Origin: Cepaea nemoralis
Lineage: Eukaryota > Mollusca > Gastropoda > Stylommatophora > Helicidae
DNA: 64,000 bases
NCBI GenBank assembly: GCA_014155875.1
Contig: JACEFZ010028294.1
Span: forward strand, 147,001-211,000
Reading direction: 5' to 3'
The stretch's first letter is position 1; each line of letters starts with the position of its first letter. Under the pieces are notes generated by a model. It saw only the letters and a program-made list of their open reading frames with translations. It had not been told where the DNA came from and made no database searches. Below, in pieces: positions 40,553 through 52,300 of the stretch. Both the position numbers and the translations under genes were made by a program.

Positions 40553-42305
40553 GATCCTGCAAGTTTATGCTTATTCCTCTATTCCTAAGGAGAGTTGATT
40601 CAATATCATCCTGCAAGTTAATGCTTATTCCTCTATTCCTAAGTAGAGTTGGTTCAATATCATCCTGTAAGTTAATGCTTATTCCTCTATTCCTAAGTAG
40701 AGTTGGTTCAATATCATCCTGCAAGTTAATGCTTATTCCTCTATTCCTAAGTAGAGTTGGTTCAATATCATCCTGCAAGTTAATGCTTATTCCTCTATTC
40801 CTAAGTAGAGTTGGTTCAATATCATCCTGTAAGTTAATGCTTATTCCTCTATTCCCACGGAGAGTTGATTCAATATCATCCTGTAAGTTTATGCTTATTC
40901 CTCTATTCCTAAGGAGAGTTGATTCAATATCATCCTGTAAGTTAATGCTTATTCCTCTATTCCCACGGAGAGTTGATTCAATATCATCCTGTAAGTTTAT
41001 GCTTATTCCTCTATTCCTAAGGAGAGTTGATTCAATATCATCCTGCAAGTTAATGCTTATTCCTCTATTCCTAAGTAGAGTTGGTTCAATATCATCCTGT
41101 AAGTTAATGCTTATTCCTCTATTCCTAAGTAGAGTTGGTTCAATATCATCCTGTAAGTTAATGCTTATTCCTCTATTCCTAAGGAGAGTTGGTTCAATAT
41201 CATCCTGTAAGTTAATGCTTATTCCTCTATTCCTAAGGAGAGTTGGTTCAATATCATCCTGTAAGTTAATGCTTATTCCTCTATTCCCACGGAGAGTTGA
41301 TTCAATATCATCCTGTAAGTTAATGCTTATTCCTCTATTCCTAAGGAGAGTTGATTCAATATCATCCTGCAAGTTAATGCTTATTCCTCTATTCCTAAGG
41401 AGAGTTGGTTCAATATCATCCTGTAAGTTAATGCTTATTCCTCTATTCCCACGGAGAGTTGATTCAATATCATCCTGCAAGTTAATGCTTATTCCTCTAT
41501 TCCTAAGGAGAGTTGATTCAATATCATCCTGTAAGTTAATGCTTATTCCTCTATTCCTAAGGAGAGTTGGTTCAATATCATCCTGTAAGTTAATGCTTAT
41601 TCCTCTATTCCTAAGGAGAGTTGGTTCAATATCATCCTGTAAGTTAATGCTTATTCCTCTATTCCCACGGAGAGTTGATTCAATATCATCCTGTAAGTTA
41701 ATGCTTATTCCTCTATTCCTAAGGAGAGTTGATTCAATATCATCCTGCAAGTTAATGCTTATTCCTCTATTCCTAAGGAGAGTTGGTTCAATATCATCCT
41801 GCAAGTTAATGCTTATTCCTCTATTCCTAAGGAGAGTTGGTTCAATATCATCCTGTAAGTTAATGCTTATTCCTCTATTCCTAAGGAGAGTTGGTTCAGT
41901 ATGATCCCACAAGTTTATGCTTATTCCTCTATTCCTAAGGAGAGTTGATTCAATATCATCCTGCAAGTTAATGCTTATTCCTCTATTCCTAAGGAGAGTT
42001 GGTTCAATATCATCCTGTAAGTTAATGCTTATTCCTCTATTCCTAAGGAAAGTTGCTTCAATATCATCCTGTAAGTTAATGCTTATTCCTCTATTCCTAA
42101 GGAGAGTTGGTTCAATATCATCCTGCAAGTTAATGCTTATTCCTCTATTCCTAAGGAGAGTTGGTTCAATATCATCCTGTAAGTTAATGCTTATTCCTCT
42201 ATTCCTAAGGAGAGTTGGTTCAGTATGATCCCACAAGTTTATGCTTATTCCTCTATTCCTAAGGAGAGTTGATTCAATATGATCCTGTGAGTTTATGCTT
42301 ATTCC
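40553..42305. repeat. 54-bp minisatellite, open in frame on both strands
   Basis: About 32 copies of a 54-bp unit containing TTAATGCTTATTCCTCTATT and AGTTGGTTCAATATCATCC. As 54 is divisible by 3 and the unit lacks stops in the relevant frames, minus is open for 617 codons (40491-42344, 18-residue repeat GISINLQDDIEPTLLRNR) and plus for 445. Sub-variants (CCACGG versus CTAAGG, GATT versus GGTT) alternate in blocks. A rare variant (AGTATGATCCCACAAG) recurs exactly 6 units apart (about 41898, 42221). No start context, splice site or homology supports a gene. Confidence 0.95.
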
Positions 42306-42594
42306 TAAGGAGTTTCTGACAATTTGAAGTGTCCTTTTGTGCACATTCTATCAATGGAGTATACCTCTACTGTAGTGCATCCTCTCAGAAACTGAAAACT
42401 GGGATTTGAAAAGTTAAATACATAAGTTTTATTTCTCTTTTCAATCTAGTTTGTCAAGTGATGACAAACAAACATTGTTGCTGTAATGACAACATAGTCA
42501 AATTTACAACTGTTACAACTTAATTAACAACAATAACTTGTTAACATAAAACCAAGAATATCAGTGATATGTCCCTTTTACACACACTGGCACC

Positions 42595-43720
42595 TTGTCG
42601 TCTTGATAGACGATGGTTTGTTACATTGTGCTTCTAAAAAGCATAACAGCTAAAACCCATGACAGTAACGAGTGTTACTAATCAGACCAGTTCTACATGC
42701 TGTCAATGGTTGTCCACAATGGTTGCTTTTGAACACATGGTCATTTCCACCGTCTTACGTCTCACGCGCTCAGTGTGTTACCTATCTGCAATCATTTTCT
42801 CCTTTGTCTTTATTTCATTTCTGGTCTTCGGCCTCCATGCAACGCAATCAGTGGCAACTTGCTCCCAAGGTGCAATATCAATGCCTGTATCAATCACATC
42901 CTTGTATCATAGTAGGCGCCGATCCCGAGATCTTTTACCCATTTGTAATTCACCAAAAAAGATGTCCTTTGGTATTCAGTGGAAAATCTTGGACACATGG
43001 TTCTTATGTTCCAGGTTGCAAGTCATAGCTTGAGGTTTCTATTGTTATTTTTAGTGCCTGGTGCATTAGTTTTACAGCCTGCGATTCAGATTTTGCCCCA
43101 AGCACCCAAATTAGCATGCAGACTGAGGCGAATCAGTACCCAATTGGCCAGGGGCTGCCCAGCTTGAGGCGGGCGGTAGATCAGTGACACCTGTAGGTGT
43201 CTCCCACCGTCAGAGGCAACCTGTGGCACCCTTGTCTACGCCAATTGACAAGGACTTATAACCCGTAACTGGTACCTCTCGCTTTGATTCTGAGACTGGT
43301 TAAGACCAGGGATAGACCATAGCTCAGAGTCTGGGCTGAATTGTAGAAACCATGTGTTGCCCATGCAGCATGATCCCTCTCTCTGCCTGCCTAGTTTACT
43401 CCAGAGGGAAGGTAACACCAATACATCTTGAACAAGACGAGCTGCTGGATCAGCAAAGCAATGCTTTAGCTATCCGCCTATCGGAGCTTCAATCCTGGAC
43501 TAGTTGCCAACCAAGGCTTAGAGCGTGGTCTGCCCTGCCATGACATTTAGTTTTTACATTGCAATACCTCGTCCTAGGGTAAGGCTTGTACTCTCCCAGT
43601 TGTGCACCTCCGCCCGAAGCCGTTGGGACAAGGTGGGGTGTCAGGTTTGGTGAGTGCCACCCAGCATTTGGCGTAAACAAAGCACGTAGCACCGTATATT
43701 GTCATATCCGACTAAGACCT
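42595..43720. repeat. Dispersed repeat, family G (copy 1), interrupted by a LINE fragment
   Basis: The ends (CTTGATAGACGATGGTTTG near 42600, GTCATATCCGACTAAGACC near 43710) match the uninterrupted copy at 53390-53900. The middle piece (about 42656-43316) is absent from that copy. Confidence 0.65.
42656..43316 (-). mobile_element. LINE C-terminal fragment inside repeat G
   Basis: Minus frames show the usual tail of non-LTR polyproteins (DIFFGELQMGKR, then APWEQVATDCVAWR). No clean target duplication found. Confidence 0.55.
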
Positions 43721-44097
43721 GACATATAATGTTAATAAAAATGTTTAAATGATTTTAATCAAATGGCATTATAAACACTTTATTTACTTTGAAAAGGATA
43801 TGAATCTAGCAAACCATGATGTCTAAAAATATTCTTAGAGTATAGGATGACAGCAACATCATAAAAGCACAACTGATAATACAACTTAACATTAAATTCA
43901 CCAAAAAGCAGATTGCACATCAGTTTCATCTTTAAAATATAGCAATAAAATGTGGTCAAAGAAGCACCATGTTTCTCTAGTGTCACAGGAACTATGAATA
44001 ATAAAAAGCACATGGAGGACGCTAAATAGAATAAGTGTGTGTTTAGTGTACTATGCTATATACAGTTAAGTGAATACAATGCTTTATATTTGAAAGT
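43721..44097. other. Host intergenic DNA
   Basis: Nothing recognised. Confidence 0.4.
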
Positions 44098-44390
44098 GTC
44101 CGGCTCTAATAGCTTTGCTGTTAAACATCCGGTATGCTGATGCCAAGGTATCGGGTTCAACCCCTCCACCAGTCAGTTGGACTAAAATGTTGACTTCTTG
44201 TTCTTGACTTTGGGATGTTAATTACAAGTACCTCTGAAGTCAGAGTGGGTTTGCCTGATGGCGAGGGACACTGGCAAAAGGGAAACCTAATCCAGATGCA
44301 AAAATCAGTCCGGTGCACTAGAAGTATGGAATACACTAGAAGTATATTTATGGACTACGCTTAGGTTCAAAGTGACCGAGCGGCAAAATA
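44098..44390 (+). mobile_element. tRNA-derived SINE, family C (well preserved)
   Basis: GGCTCTAATAGCTTTGCTGT (A-box area), GGTATCGGGTTCAACCCC (B box), body GAGTGGGTTTGCCTGATGGC and GGACTACGCTTAGGTTC. Confidence 0.8.
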
Positions 44391-44516
44391 AAATAGCATT
44401 GTCACATTATTTGAAAGACATTTTTCATCACACTTGAGATTCTGTGCTTGAAACACAATTTGTTTATAATTTAAAATGCATGAAAGTTACCAGATCATTA
44501 AATTGAGGCTTTATTC

Positions 44517-44760
44517 GGAAGCCATGATAACACTGGTAGTGTCTTTGCTTCCCAAGAAAGGGGTCTGGGTTCAGTCCCCAGCAGTGGTAGGATTCTTTAA
44601 ATCATTTCAGCTCTGGAGTTGCCCAGCCTAACACACGGCATATTTTCTCAGAATGTTCTCAGAGGGAAAAGTGGTACGGGTAAGACCAGGCGACACTACT
44701 TAATTATGCAGTGATCTAGAATATCCAAAGGAGTAACTCCTCTTGTCCCAAAAACAATGA
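44517..44760 (+). repeat. tRNA-derived SINE-like element
   Basis: Head with AACACTGGTAGTGTCTTTGC and GGTCTGGGTTCAGTCCCC, then a body with CTGGAGTTGCCCAGCC. Relatives at 33003-33200 and 59590-59790. Confidence 0.5.
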
Positions 44761-44833
44761 GACTTAAAAAGTCAGGATAAAGGATCCTTGTGCATGCCTA
44801 AGGCACATTTTGACTTAGTGTTAGTTAAAGTTA

Positions 44834-44940
44834 GTTGCATATCCTTTACAGGATGTCGCAGTCATCCCTAGCATTTTTGCTGTTCGTGATCTATTGGCAA
44901 GTTTACGTTCAGTAGTTTACCATTGCTTTCTGAACGCATG
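44834..44940 (-). mobile_element. SINE, family A/B 3' fragment
   Basis: GCATATCCTTTACAGGATGT at the tail side and the TTTACCATTGCTTTCTGAAC core. Head missing. Confidence 0.65.
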
Positions 44941-45110
44941 GACATAGGGTGCTAGACGTATATTTGTATAAACTGATTGGCACTCAGTGGTTAGTACCAC
45001 GCTGGCTAACTTTACTTCCAGAGACACTTCCTGGTACATATTTTAGGCTGGGCTGGCCTGGATTTAAAAATCTACCTCAAAGCAGATTCGAATCCATGAC
45101 CACCGTGTTG
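44941..45110 (+). repeat. Family-E repeat with tRNA-like part
   Basis: AGGGTGCTAGACGTATATTTG, then GATTGGCACTCAGTGG, ending GGCAGGCAAAC. Joined directly to the preceding SINE fragment. Confidence 0.5.
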
Positions 45111-46198
45111 GCAGGCAAACATATAGCAACGGGACTCTTTACTCTTTTCTTCATTAGATTAAGGCTTACACTTCTTGAGTAATGAAACACAGAAATAAAT
45201 ATGATTATGTCAATTGTAAAATGTTTATACAACATTCCAGTACTGGTCTTGCATAGCCTGTATGGTTTCTGAGCTTGGGGAGGGGAAGGAAAGCTCTGCA
45301 ACAGCCTCTGTGGAGATGGTACTTCAGATCCGGGTCATTATGAAATTCTCTACACCAACCTCACTCTGATAGATTTAAGACTTTCAGGGCCCAAGTGACT
45401 TGAACGCTAATGTTTCAGACTCAAGAGTTGACGCTTAGTTTCCCGGGGACTCTCCAACCAACCAGTACAATGTTGCCACATTATATCATGTAAAGCAGAC
45501 ATCAGCGTGGTCAATAGGATAAAAGAGCGCTCTCTCCTTAAACTTCTGGTGCAAGGAAAGGCGGATCACCACCTTCACCTGTATTCACTTGGACTTCTCA
45601 ATCAGAAAGCAATGGCCAACTACTGAATGTAAATAGCCTAGAAACTCAGCCTGGGGTTGATCACAACGTCCTGATAGGATATCCAACATTTTTTTTATAA
45701 TGTAAAACAATAAATCAGATAAAATAGTCCAATAAAATAAACCACATTTGTCTGCATGTACTGGGAATATACAAAACTGCAATATACATCATACAAACAA
45801 GTTTTTAACTGCTGCTGTTTGTTACATTTATAAGAAATTGAAACAGAAGCACTGAAAACAGCAGCAGTTACCATCACAGACAATATATTCACATACAGAA
45901 CATAACAGCCTTAAGAAACAGTGAAGCCACTATCTGGGGAAAACACTAAACGATATCTTCCCACTGCAACACATTTGAAAGTGAGATAGACTGGCCCAGC
46001 TGAAAGAAAATATATTATGAACTCGAGGTTCTCTCCCTTCCTTTATTATAGCCTCCACTTCGGTACTGCTATAAGCACATTTATACATCTGTTGCTTCCA
46101 GCATATTCTAACTTTTTATGGAGTAGAAGACAGCTTCATTTTGGCAACCAGGCTTCAGGTAGAGCATGACCTGAACACAGTAAGGAGAATATAATATC
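45111..46198. other. Downstream region of the RIN-like gene
   Basis: Probably its 3' UTR next to 46199. A diverged SINE core lies at about 45595-45690. Nothing else. Confidence 0.4.
46042..46047 (-). terminator. Candidate polyadenylation signal of the RIN-like gene
   Basis: AATAAA on minus (TTTATT on plus), about 150 bases after the stop at 46199. Confidence 0.4.
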
Positions 46199-46380
46199 TT
46201 ATTGTTTTGCCTTAGCTTTTTTTCTTTCATCGTCAGACAAGTTGGAATAAGACTGGATATCAACTGCGTGCATTGCCATTATCTGGGACATTATTTTGAT
46301 ACTTGAATTACCAATTACATTTATGTTGTACTCTACGTCCAACTTTTCTTGACCATGGCAGTAAGGCTGGTTTAAACAAA
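46199..46380 (-). CDS. RIN-like terminal exon
   Basis: Acceptor GGTTGTTCAG, then 2 bases completing a codon and 59 codons to TAA (46199-46201). The phase matches the previous exon. Encodes EYNINVIGNSSIKIMSQ and a Lys-rich end (SDDERKKAKAKQ). I see no counterpart of this tail in RIN proteins I know, so it may be lineage-specific. Confidence 0.6.
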
Positions 46381-49300
46381 CTGAACAACCTCAAGCATCT
46401 GGCAATGTAACTGGAAAAAAGGTTGATAAAACTGGTGTAAACATAAATCAATAGCGATCAAATTTTTCATGAAATAAGTACTATTTGGCTGCTATCTTTA
46501 TAAAATACCTCAAAACTCCATATAACGTGGCCATCAGCTTGTAAGAGGTGCCATACATAACCTCTCCCCCCTGCTGCCTTGCAGGGTCTGTCTTTTAGAC
46601 AAAAGCTAGTGGAATCAACCATACACAAACAAGTAGAAGACAAGGGGAAACCACCGGTGTATTTTCCCAAGACAATCATGCCTCTAAACAAAAATGAGAT
46701 CTACAGAAAATATGACAGGGATCCTGGTTGGTGGACATAATATCAATAACTTACGTTATGCTGATGACCCTGTCTTGATAGCAACAAGTCAGAAGGAACT
46801 ACAGGAAATGATAGATACAGGATTGTGGAAAGTAAAATAAAATGGGCCTTAGCTTGAATAATAGTAAGACAGAAGTTACGGTGATATCAAAGAAATAGAT
46901 TGTGCCTAAATGTTCAATTAAAGTAAATGACGTTATTTTGGGGCAAGTGAAGAAATTCAGATATCTAAGAACATGGATAACATCAGATGGAAGATACATC
47001 ACAGAGATAAAGAACAGAATAGGACTAAAAAAATCTGCATTCTTTCAAATAAAGAATATTGTGGGCAATAAATCATTGTTCTTGAACGTTAGAAAAAGAA
47101 TTCTTGCACAGAACAAATTTTAATATATGACTGTGAATCCTGGACAATTAATAAACAGGCAAAATAAAATCCTGGGAAGCCTTGGTGATGTGGTTTTATA
47201 GAAGAAAGCTGAAAATTAATCGGACAGCCAAAATGAGCATCCTGGATATTTTGAGGGAAGCTAAGTCGCAAAGACATCTTATCAGAAACAACAGAAAGAA
47301 GCAGTCATCATTTTTTGGCAACATTAGGAGAAGACAAAACCAGAACATGTGACAACTGGAAAGATTTGTGGAGAGAGAGATAGAGGAATTCAGCATGAGA
47401 TCATATTTGACAGTTATGGCACGGAAGAGAGTCAACATACAAATCGCAATTTGTGGAGAGGTATGATTGCCCATGACAGCCAGCATTGCACTGGATGATG
47501 ATGAAGTATTATTTCTTACTGCATGTATTTATCTTTATTGACATGCAGTTATTCTCACTGGCTTCTTGCTAACTATCATACCAATATTGGTATTGCAATA
47601 CACTGCAAATCTAACCATTAGAGAACTCCTGTTTGTGGACGACCAAGCACTAATAGCAAAATCAGAAACTGAATTACAAAACCACATGAATAGTCTAAAT
47701 GAAATGTGTAGGGAACATAGCATGAAAATTAGCACAAGTAAAACAGAGGTAATGACTATAACTAAAGAAGAACAAACATCTAAACGAACATCCCTTGAAA
47801 CAAGTAAAGAGTTTCAAGTACCTTTTTTTTTTTTTTTAGCATATCCTTTACAGGACTTAGCTGTCAACAGCAGCATCTTTCAGCTGTATGTTGATCTCTT
47901 GGCAAGATTACGCTCAGTAGTTTGCCATTGCTTTCTGAGCGGCCAGCTCAGTATCTCGCAAGTCACGAGCGGTGGTCGAACTGCCTCAGCTCTCGCTCCG
48001 CTACGAGACTCTGCGTGATAAACGGGATTACAGAGAGAAAGTGTTGTAACCCCACAGCCAGAGAGACCGGCTTTCAAGTACCTAGGAAGTGTAATATCAT
48101 AAAACGACAGATCAGAAGACGAGATCGAAAATAGGTGCAATAAGGCAAATCAACTCATTAGACAAATGGCACCAATACTAAAGAACAAACATGTATCAAT
48201 AACTACTAAGAAAGCACTTTACAACACAATCTTCCTACCAACTCTATGCTACCAATGCCAAACCTGGACAATGACAGAAAAAGAGAAAAGAAAAATCACA
48301 ACAACAGAAATGAGGTTCCTGAGAAGAATACTCAACGTATCAAGAAGAGATAAGATCAGAAATGAAGAAATCAGGACTAAAGTGGGGGTTAAAGCAGCAC
48401 TAGATTTTATTAGAAAGCAGCAAGTCAAATGGTTTGGCCATGCAAGTAGGTTACCATTCAACAGCATACCACAACAAGCAATGATGTACAGACCAGATGG
48501 AAACAGAGGAAGAGGCCGACCACGTAAATGTTGGACGGAGGGAATAGCAGAGTCCATGGGAATATCGATACATGAAGCCCATAATCGGGCACTCTCACGA
48601 TGTTTATACTTCACCTTGACACCGCAAAGTACAATAGGAACATGATGAGATGAGATGAGATTGGTATAAGAAAGAGATAGCAGGAAGCCCTTGAGAATAA
48701 ATGTAAGTTTTTTGGCTGTTTGTAATTTCTTGGCAAGTTTACGTTCAGTAGCCTGCCATTGTTTTCTGAATGACCGGCATTCATACCATTGCAAAAAAAA
48801 ACACAGAAGTTGATCTGCTGCCAAATCGCCTGCATCTGTGTTTCAAACCCGGTATGCCACAGAGTAAGTTAACAAAGTTAAATAGGTACAATTAAAGTAG
48901 TATTAATTTTTTCTTCTTGGGTAGTACACATTTTTAAACGACCTTTTTACACATCTTGAAGCATAATAGGTATATGGTGCGAGTCCCATATTTGTATAGA
49001 GCCATCAGCTTTGATGTGTGATGTGGTTAATATCATGCAGGCCATCTTTATTCCCCGGAAATTGCTTAGTACCCATTTTATGTTGGGTCGACCCATAAAA
49101 ATGGGAGCCAGATGCTTGCTTGTGTTTGTTGGCTTGAGCTCCAACGCGAAGTCCTGTATGTCGGATGAAGACATCCTGTTGTCCAACATCAGTGTGATGT
49201 CATACAGGACCTGAGGTTTGCGTGAGTATCCGTTGTCCCATGTCTGGCTTATTTGTGTGCAGACTGGTGTTCCTTGCTGTACAGGCAGACACTCTCTGAC

Positions 49301-52300
49301 TTCGGAGGAATCGGCGATTCTACTGACTTTAGCCAGGACCCCGAAGGAACCTGTTGCCCAGGATGCTCGAAGAGGACGCGTCAATAGGTCTTGGCCAGTA
49401 TATAACCCGGCCCTGGTGCCTTGGAAACACCTCTGCGTCCCGGGAGCCAGATAATTGTCATAACTTTCTGTGAACTGTTTGGATATGACAGACGAATGGG
49501 AAGGGAACTGGCTACTGCACGTCATTTGTCATGGCCTTGATTAGGTGAAGGCTGAACACTTCACATTCTCAAATGGCTGTATCTGCTATGGGATTACCTT
49601 TTACTAATACAATGCTAAAGCTGTTGCAGATGAGGACGGAATGTCTCGAGTGATGTGATGCCAGTTCTTAACTCAACTCAATGCTAAAACAAATAATTGT
49701 AGAGAAAGATTATACAACTATCAGATAACAAGTGCATGATTATGACTCAAATAGATGCTCAGCATGCCCAAATGGATAAGAGCACTTATTCTTAAACATC
49801 CACGTGTGCTGATGCCAAGGTAGCAGTTGGACTCAAATGTTGACTTCTAGTCCCTTGACCTTGGGGATGTAAATTACAAGTTGGAGTGGGTTCGACTGAT
49901 GGCGAGGGACACTTGGTAATAGGGAAAGCTAACCCACATGCAAAAATCATATCTAAATATAGCAGAACATGTCTGGACTACGCTTGAGTTCAAAGAGAAC
50001 AAATGAAAACAGAAAAAAAAATTCCCCAAGATCTCAATCACTTAGTCTGAGAATGTGTTGAGGACCGCAGATGATTAAAGGAACCTCACCCTTCGAATGT
50101 TTCATGTGTCTAGGCCACGCAATGTTCGCATCCATTCTTTTAAATGCAAAGCAGCAGGATTTTCCCTTGGCCAGGTTATCACACTTCATCATCTGGGGAC
50201 AATCATGGTCTGTCAGTTGCCTCTCTGAAATATAAACATATAACTGTAGATGTGTAAACCTGGAGCTTACAACAATAAACATGTAACTGTTATAATTGTA
50301 GATGTGTAAATCTGGAACTTGCAACAATAAACATGTAACTGTTTTAATTGTAGATGTGTAAATCTGGAACTTGCAACAATAAACATGTAACTGTTATAAT
50401 TGTAGATGTGTAAATCTGGAACTTGCAACAATAAACATGTAACTGTTATAATTGTAGATGTGTAAATCTGGAACTTGCAACAATAAACATGTAACTGTTA
50501 TAATTGTAGATGTGTAAATCTGGAACTTGCAACAATAAACACCTTGAAGGTTTCAGGCAAGAGGCTATGTTGAACTGCATCAAGTTATACCCCTATCTGG
50601 CTATGTCTCTCTTCACAAAATGACAAGCCGCTGGATTAGAGCACCACATAAAGCACAGAATTTGTAGCTCCAGCAATGATCCCCAGAGATCTCTGGAATA
50701 ATTGAACAAGTCAGCGGATCCAAGATTTGTTTTTCCGCTCTGAACTCAAGCGTAGTCCACACACTTGCTACTACTTCTAGTGCACCGGACTGAATGTTGC
50801 GTGTGAATTAGCTTTCCCTATTACCAGTGTCCCTGGTCATCAAACGAACCCACTCCAACTTTACAGACACTTGTAATTTACGTCCCCAAGTCAAGGACAA
50901 GAGGTCAATATTTTAGTCCAACTCACCGATGTAGGATCAGCACACCGCATATTTAAAAATGAGTGTTCTTACTCATTTGGTCATGCTGACCTCCGGATCC
51001 AAGATGTCCTGTGGGGTGATGGAGAACAATCTTGACCATTATAGCATTTGACCCTGGAACATAAGCATTTCTGGATCCCATTCTTGTCTGAAAATGAACA
51101 CTCAAGAGTCTTGAGGCAGATGGCTTGACCATTTTACCAGGGAGACCTCAATATACATCTTCAGTCATTTGAAATTTCTTCTTTTGTTGTTTGTCCATTG
51201 CTGCCACAGAGGAACATAGTGTCAACTGCCAGTTCTCAAGTGGGTGCCAGGGTGGAAATATCTGTTACATTGAGAGCAGCAGAATGTTGATTGTCAATCA
51301 GATGGTGGTAACTCGGCTTTTGATGTTCGCATGGCCTGCCTACATGTAGCTTCATTAATTCTTGACTGTTCTAAAGTAGCCAGGCCAGCTGAGAAAGTTT
51401 TAGTAGAGTGTGGTTATTGAAACTATGGACCTCTGGGCCAAAGGTGCTTCCTTTGCAATCATCTGCTTTACTCACTGGTTGACTGAAAACAACTATGTAG
51501 GTCGGCTGGTGAATCCTTTTCTTTATTCACTTTCTACTGAAAACAACTATGTCGGTCGGCTAGTGAATCCTTTGCTTTATTCATGTTTCTACTGAAAACA
51601 ATTTTGTAGGTTGGCTGGTGGATCTTCAGGGAGACTAAGCTTTAACTTTCAAATCTGATGCATCGGTGTGTAGGTCGTTTGAGCTCTAAGAGAGCTTGCA
51701 CCTACTGGAGTGGACTTGGTGTAGAGACTTTCCTCCGGCCTGGTATCAAAGCATAGTCTTCACATGGACCTGTCTTGGAGCGCTCTCTTTCCCCTCTCTA
51801 AGCTAAACAACCAGCAAGCCAGTTGTGCAAGACCAGCACGCTAGCTTCAAGTGTCTGCAATGTTTTGTGTCCATCTTTTTGTTGGTCTTCTCTTGCATTT
51901 TCTTCCAGGAACTATGCCTTCTGTCACTGTTCTTTCCAAGCCATTGTGATAATACATGTTCAGTCACACAAATTATGAATCCATCAACATATTTGACATA
52001 ACAGCATGTTGTCAGTGCCTACTATTTGTTGCAATGTTGTTCATTTGTCTTGTAGCAGTCTGGGGAATATTTCTTGCATTCCAAAATCGGTGAACAACAG
52101 CCTTGATTAACAAGTCATTCATCCTGTTATCACATGCAGGGAATCCATGAACACAATACATAACAAATATTCCCATACAAGTAAACTAGTATTCTATTTA
52201 CTAGCCCCAACACCCGATTGGCCTGCTAGAATCTCAGACTTCATTTAGGCATTTGCATTTGCCACTTTCTCCTTAATGTGGCAAACTACGTACGCTAGAT

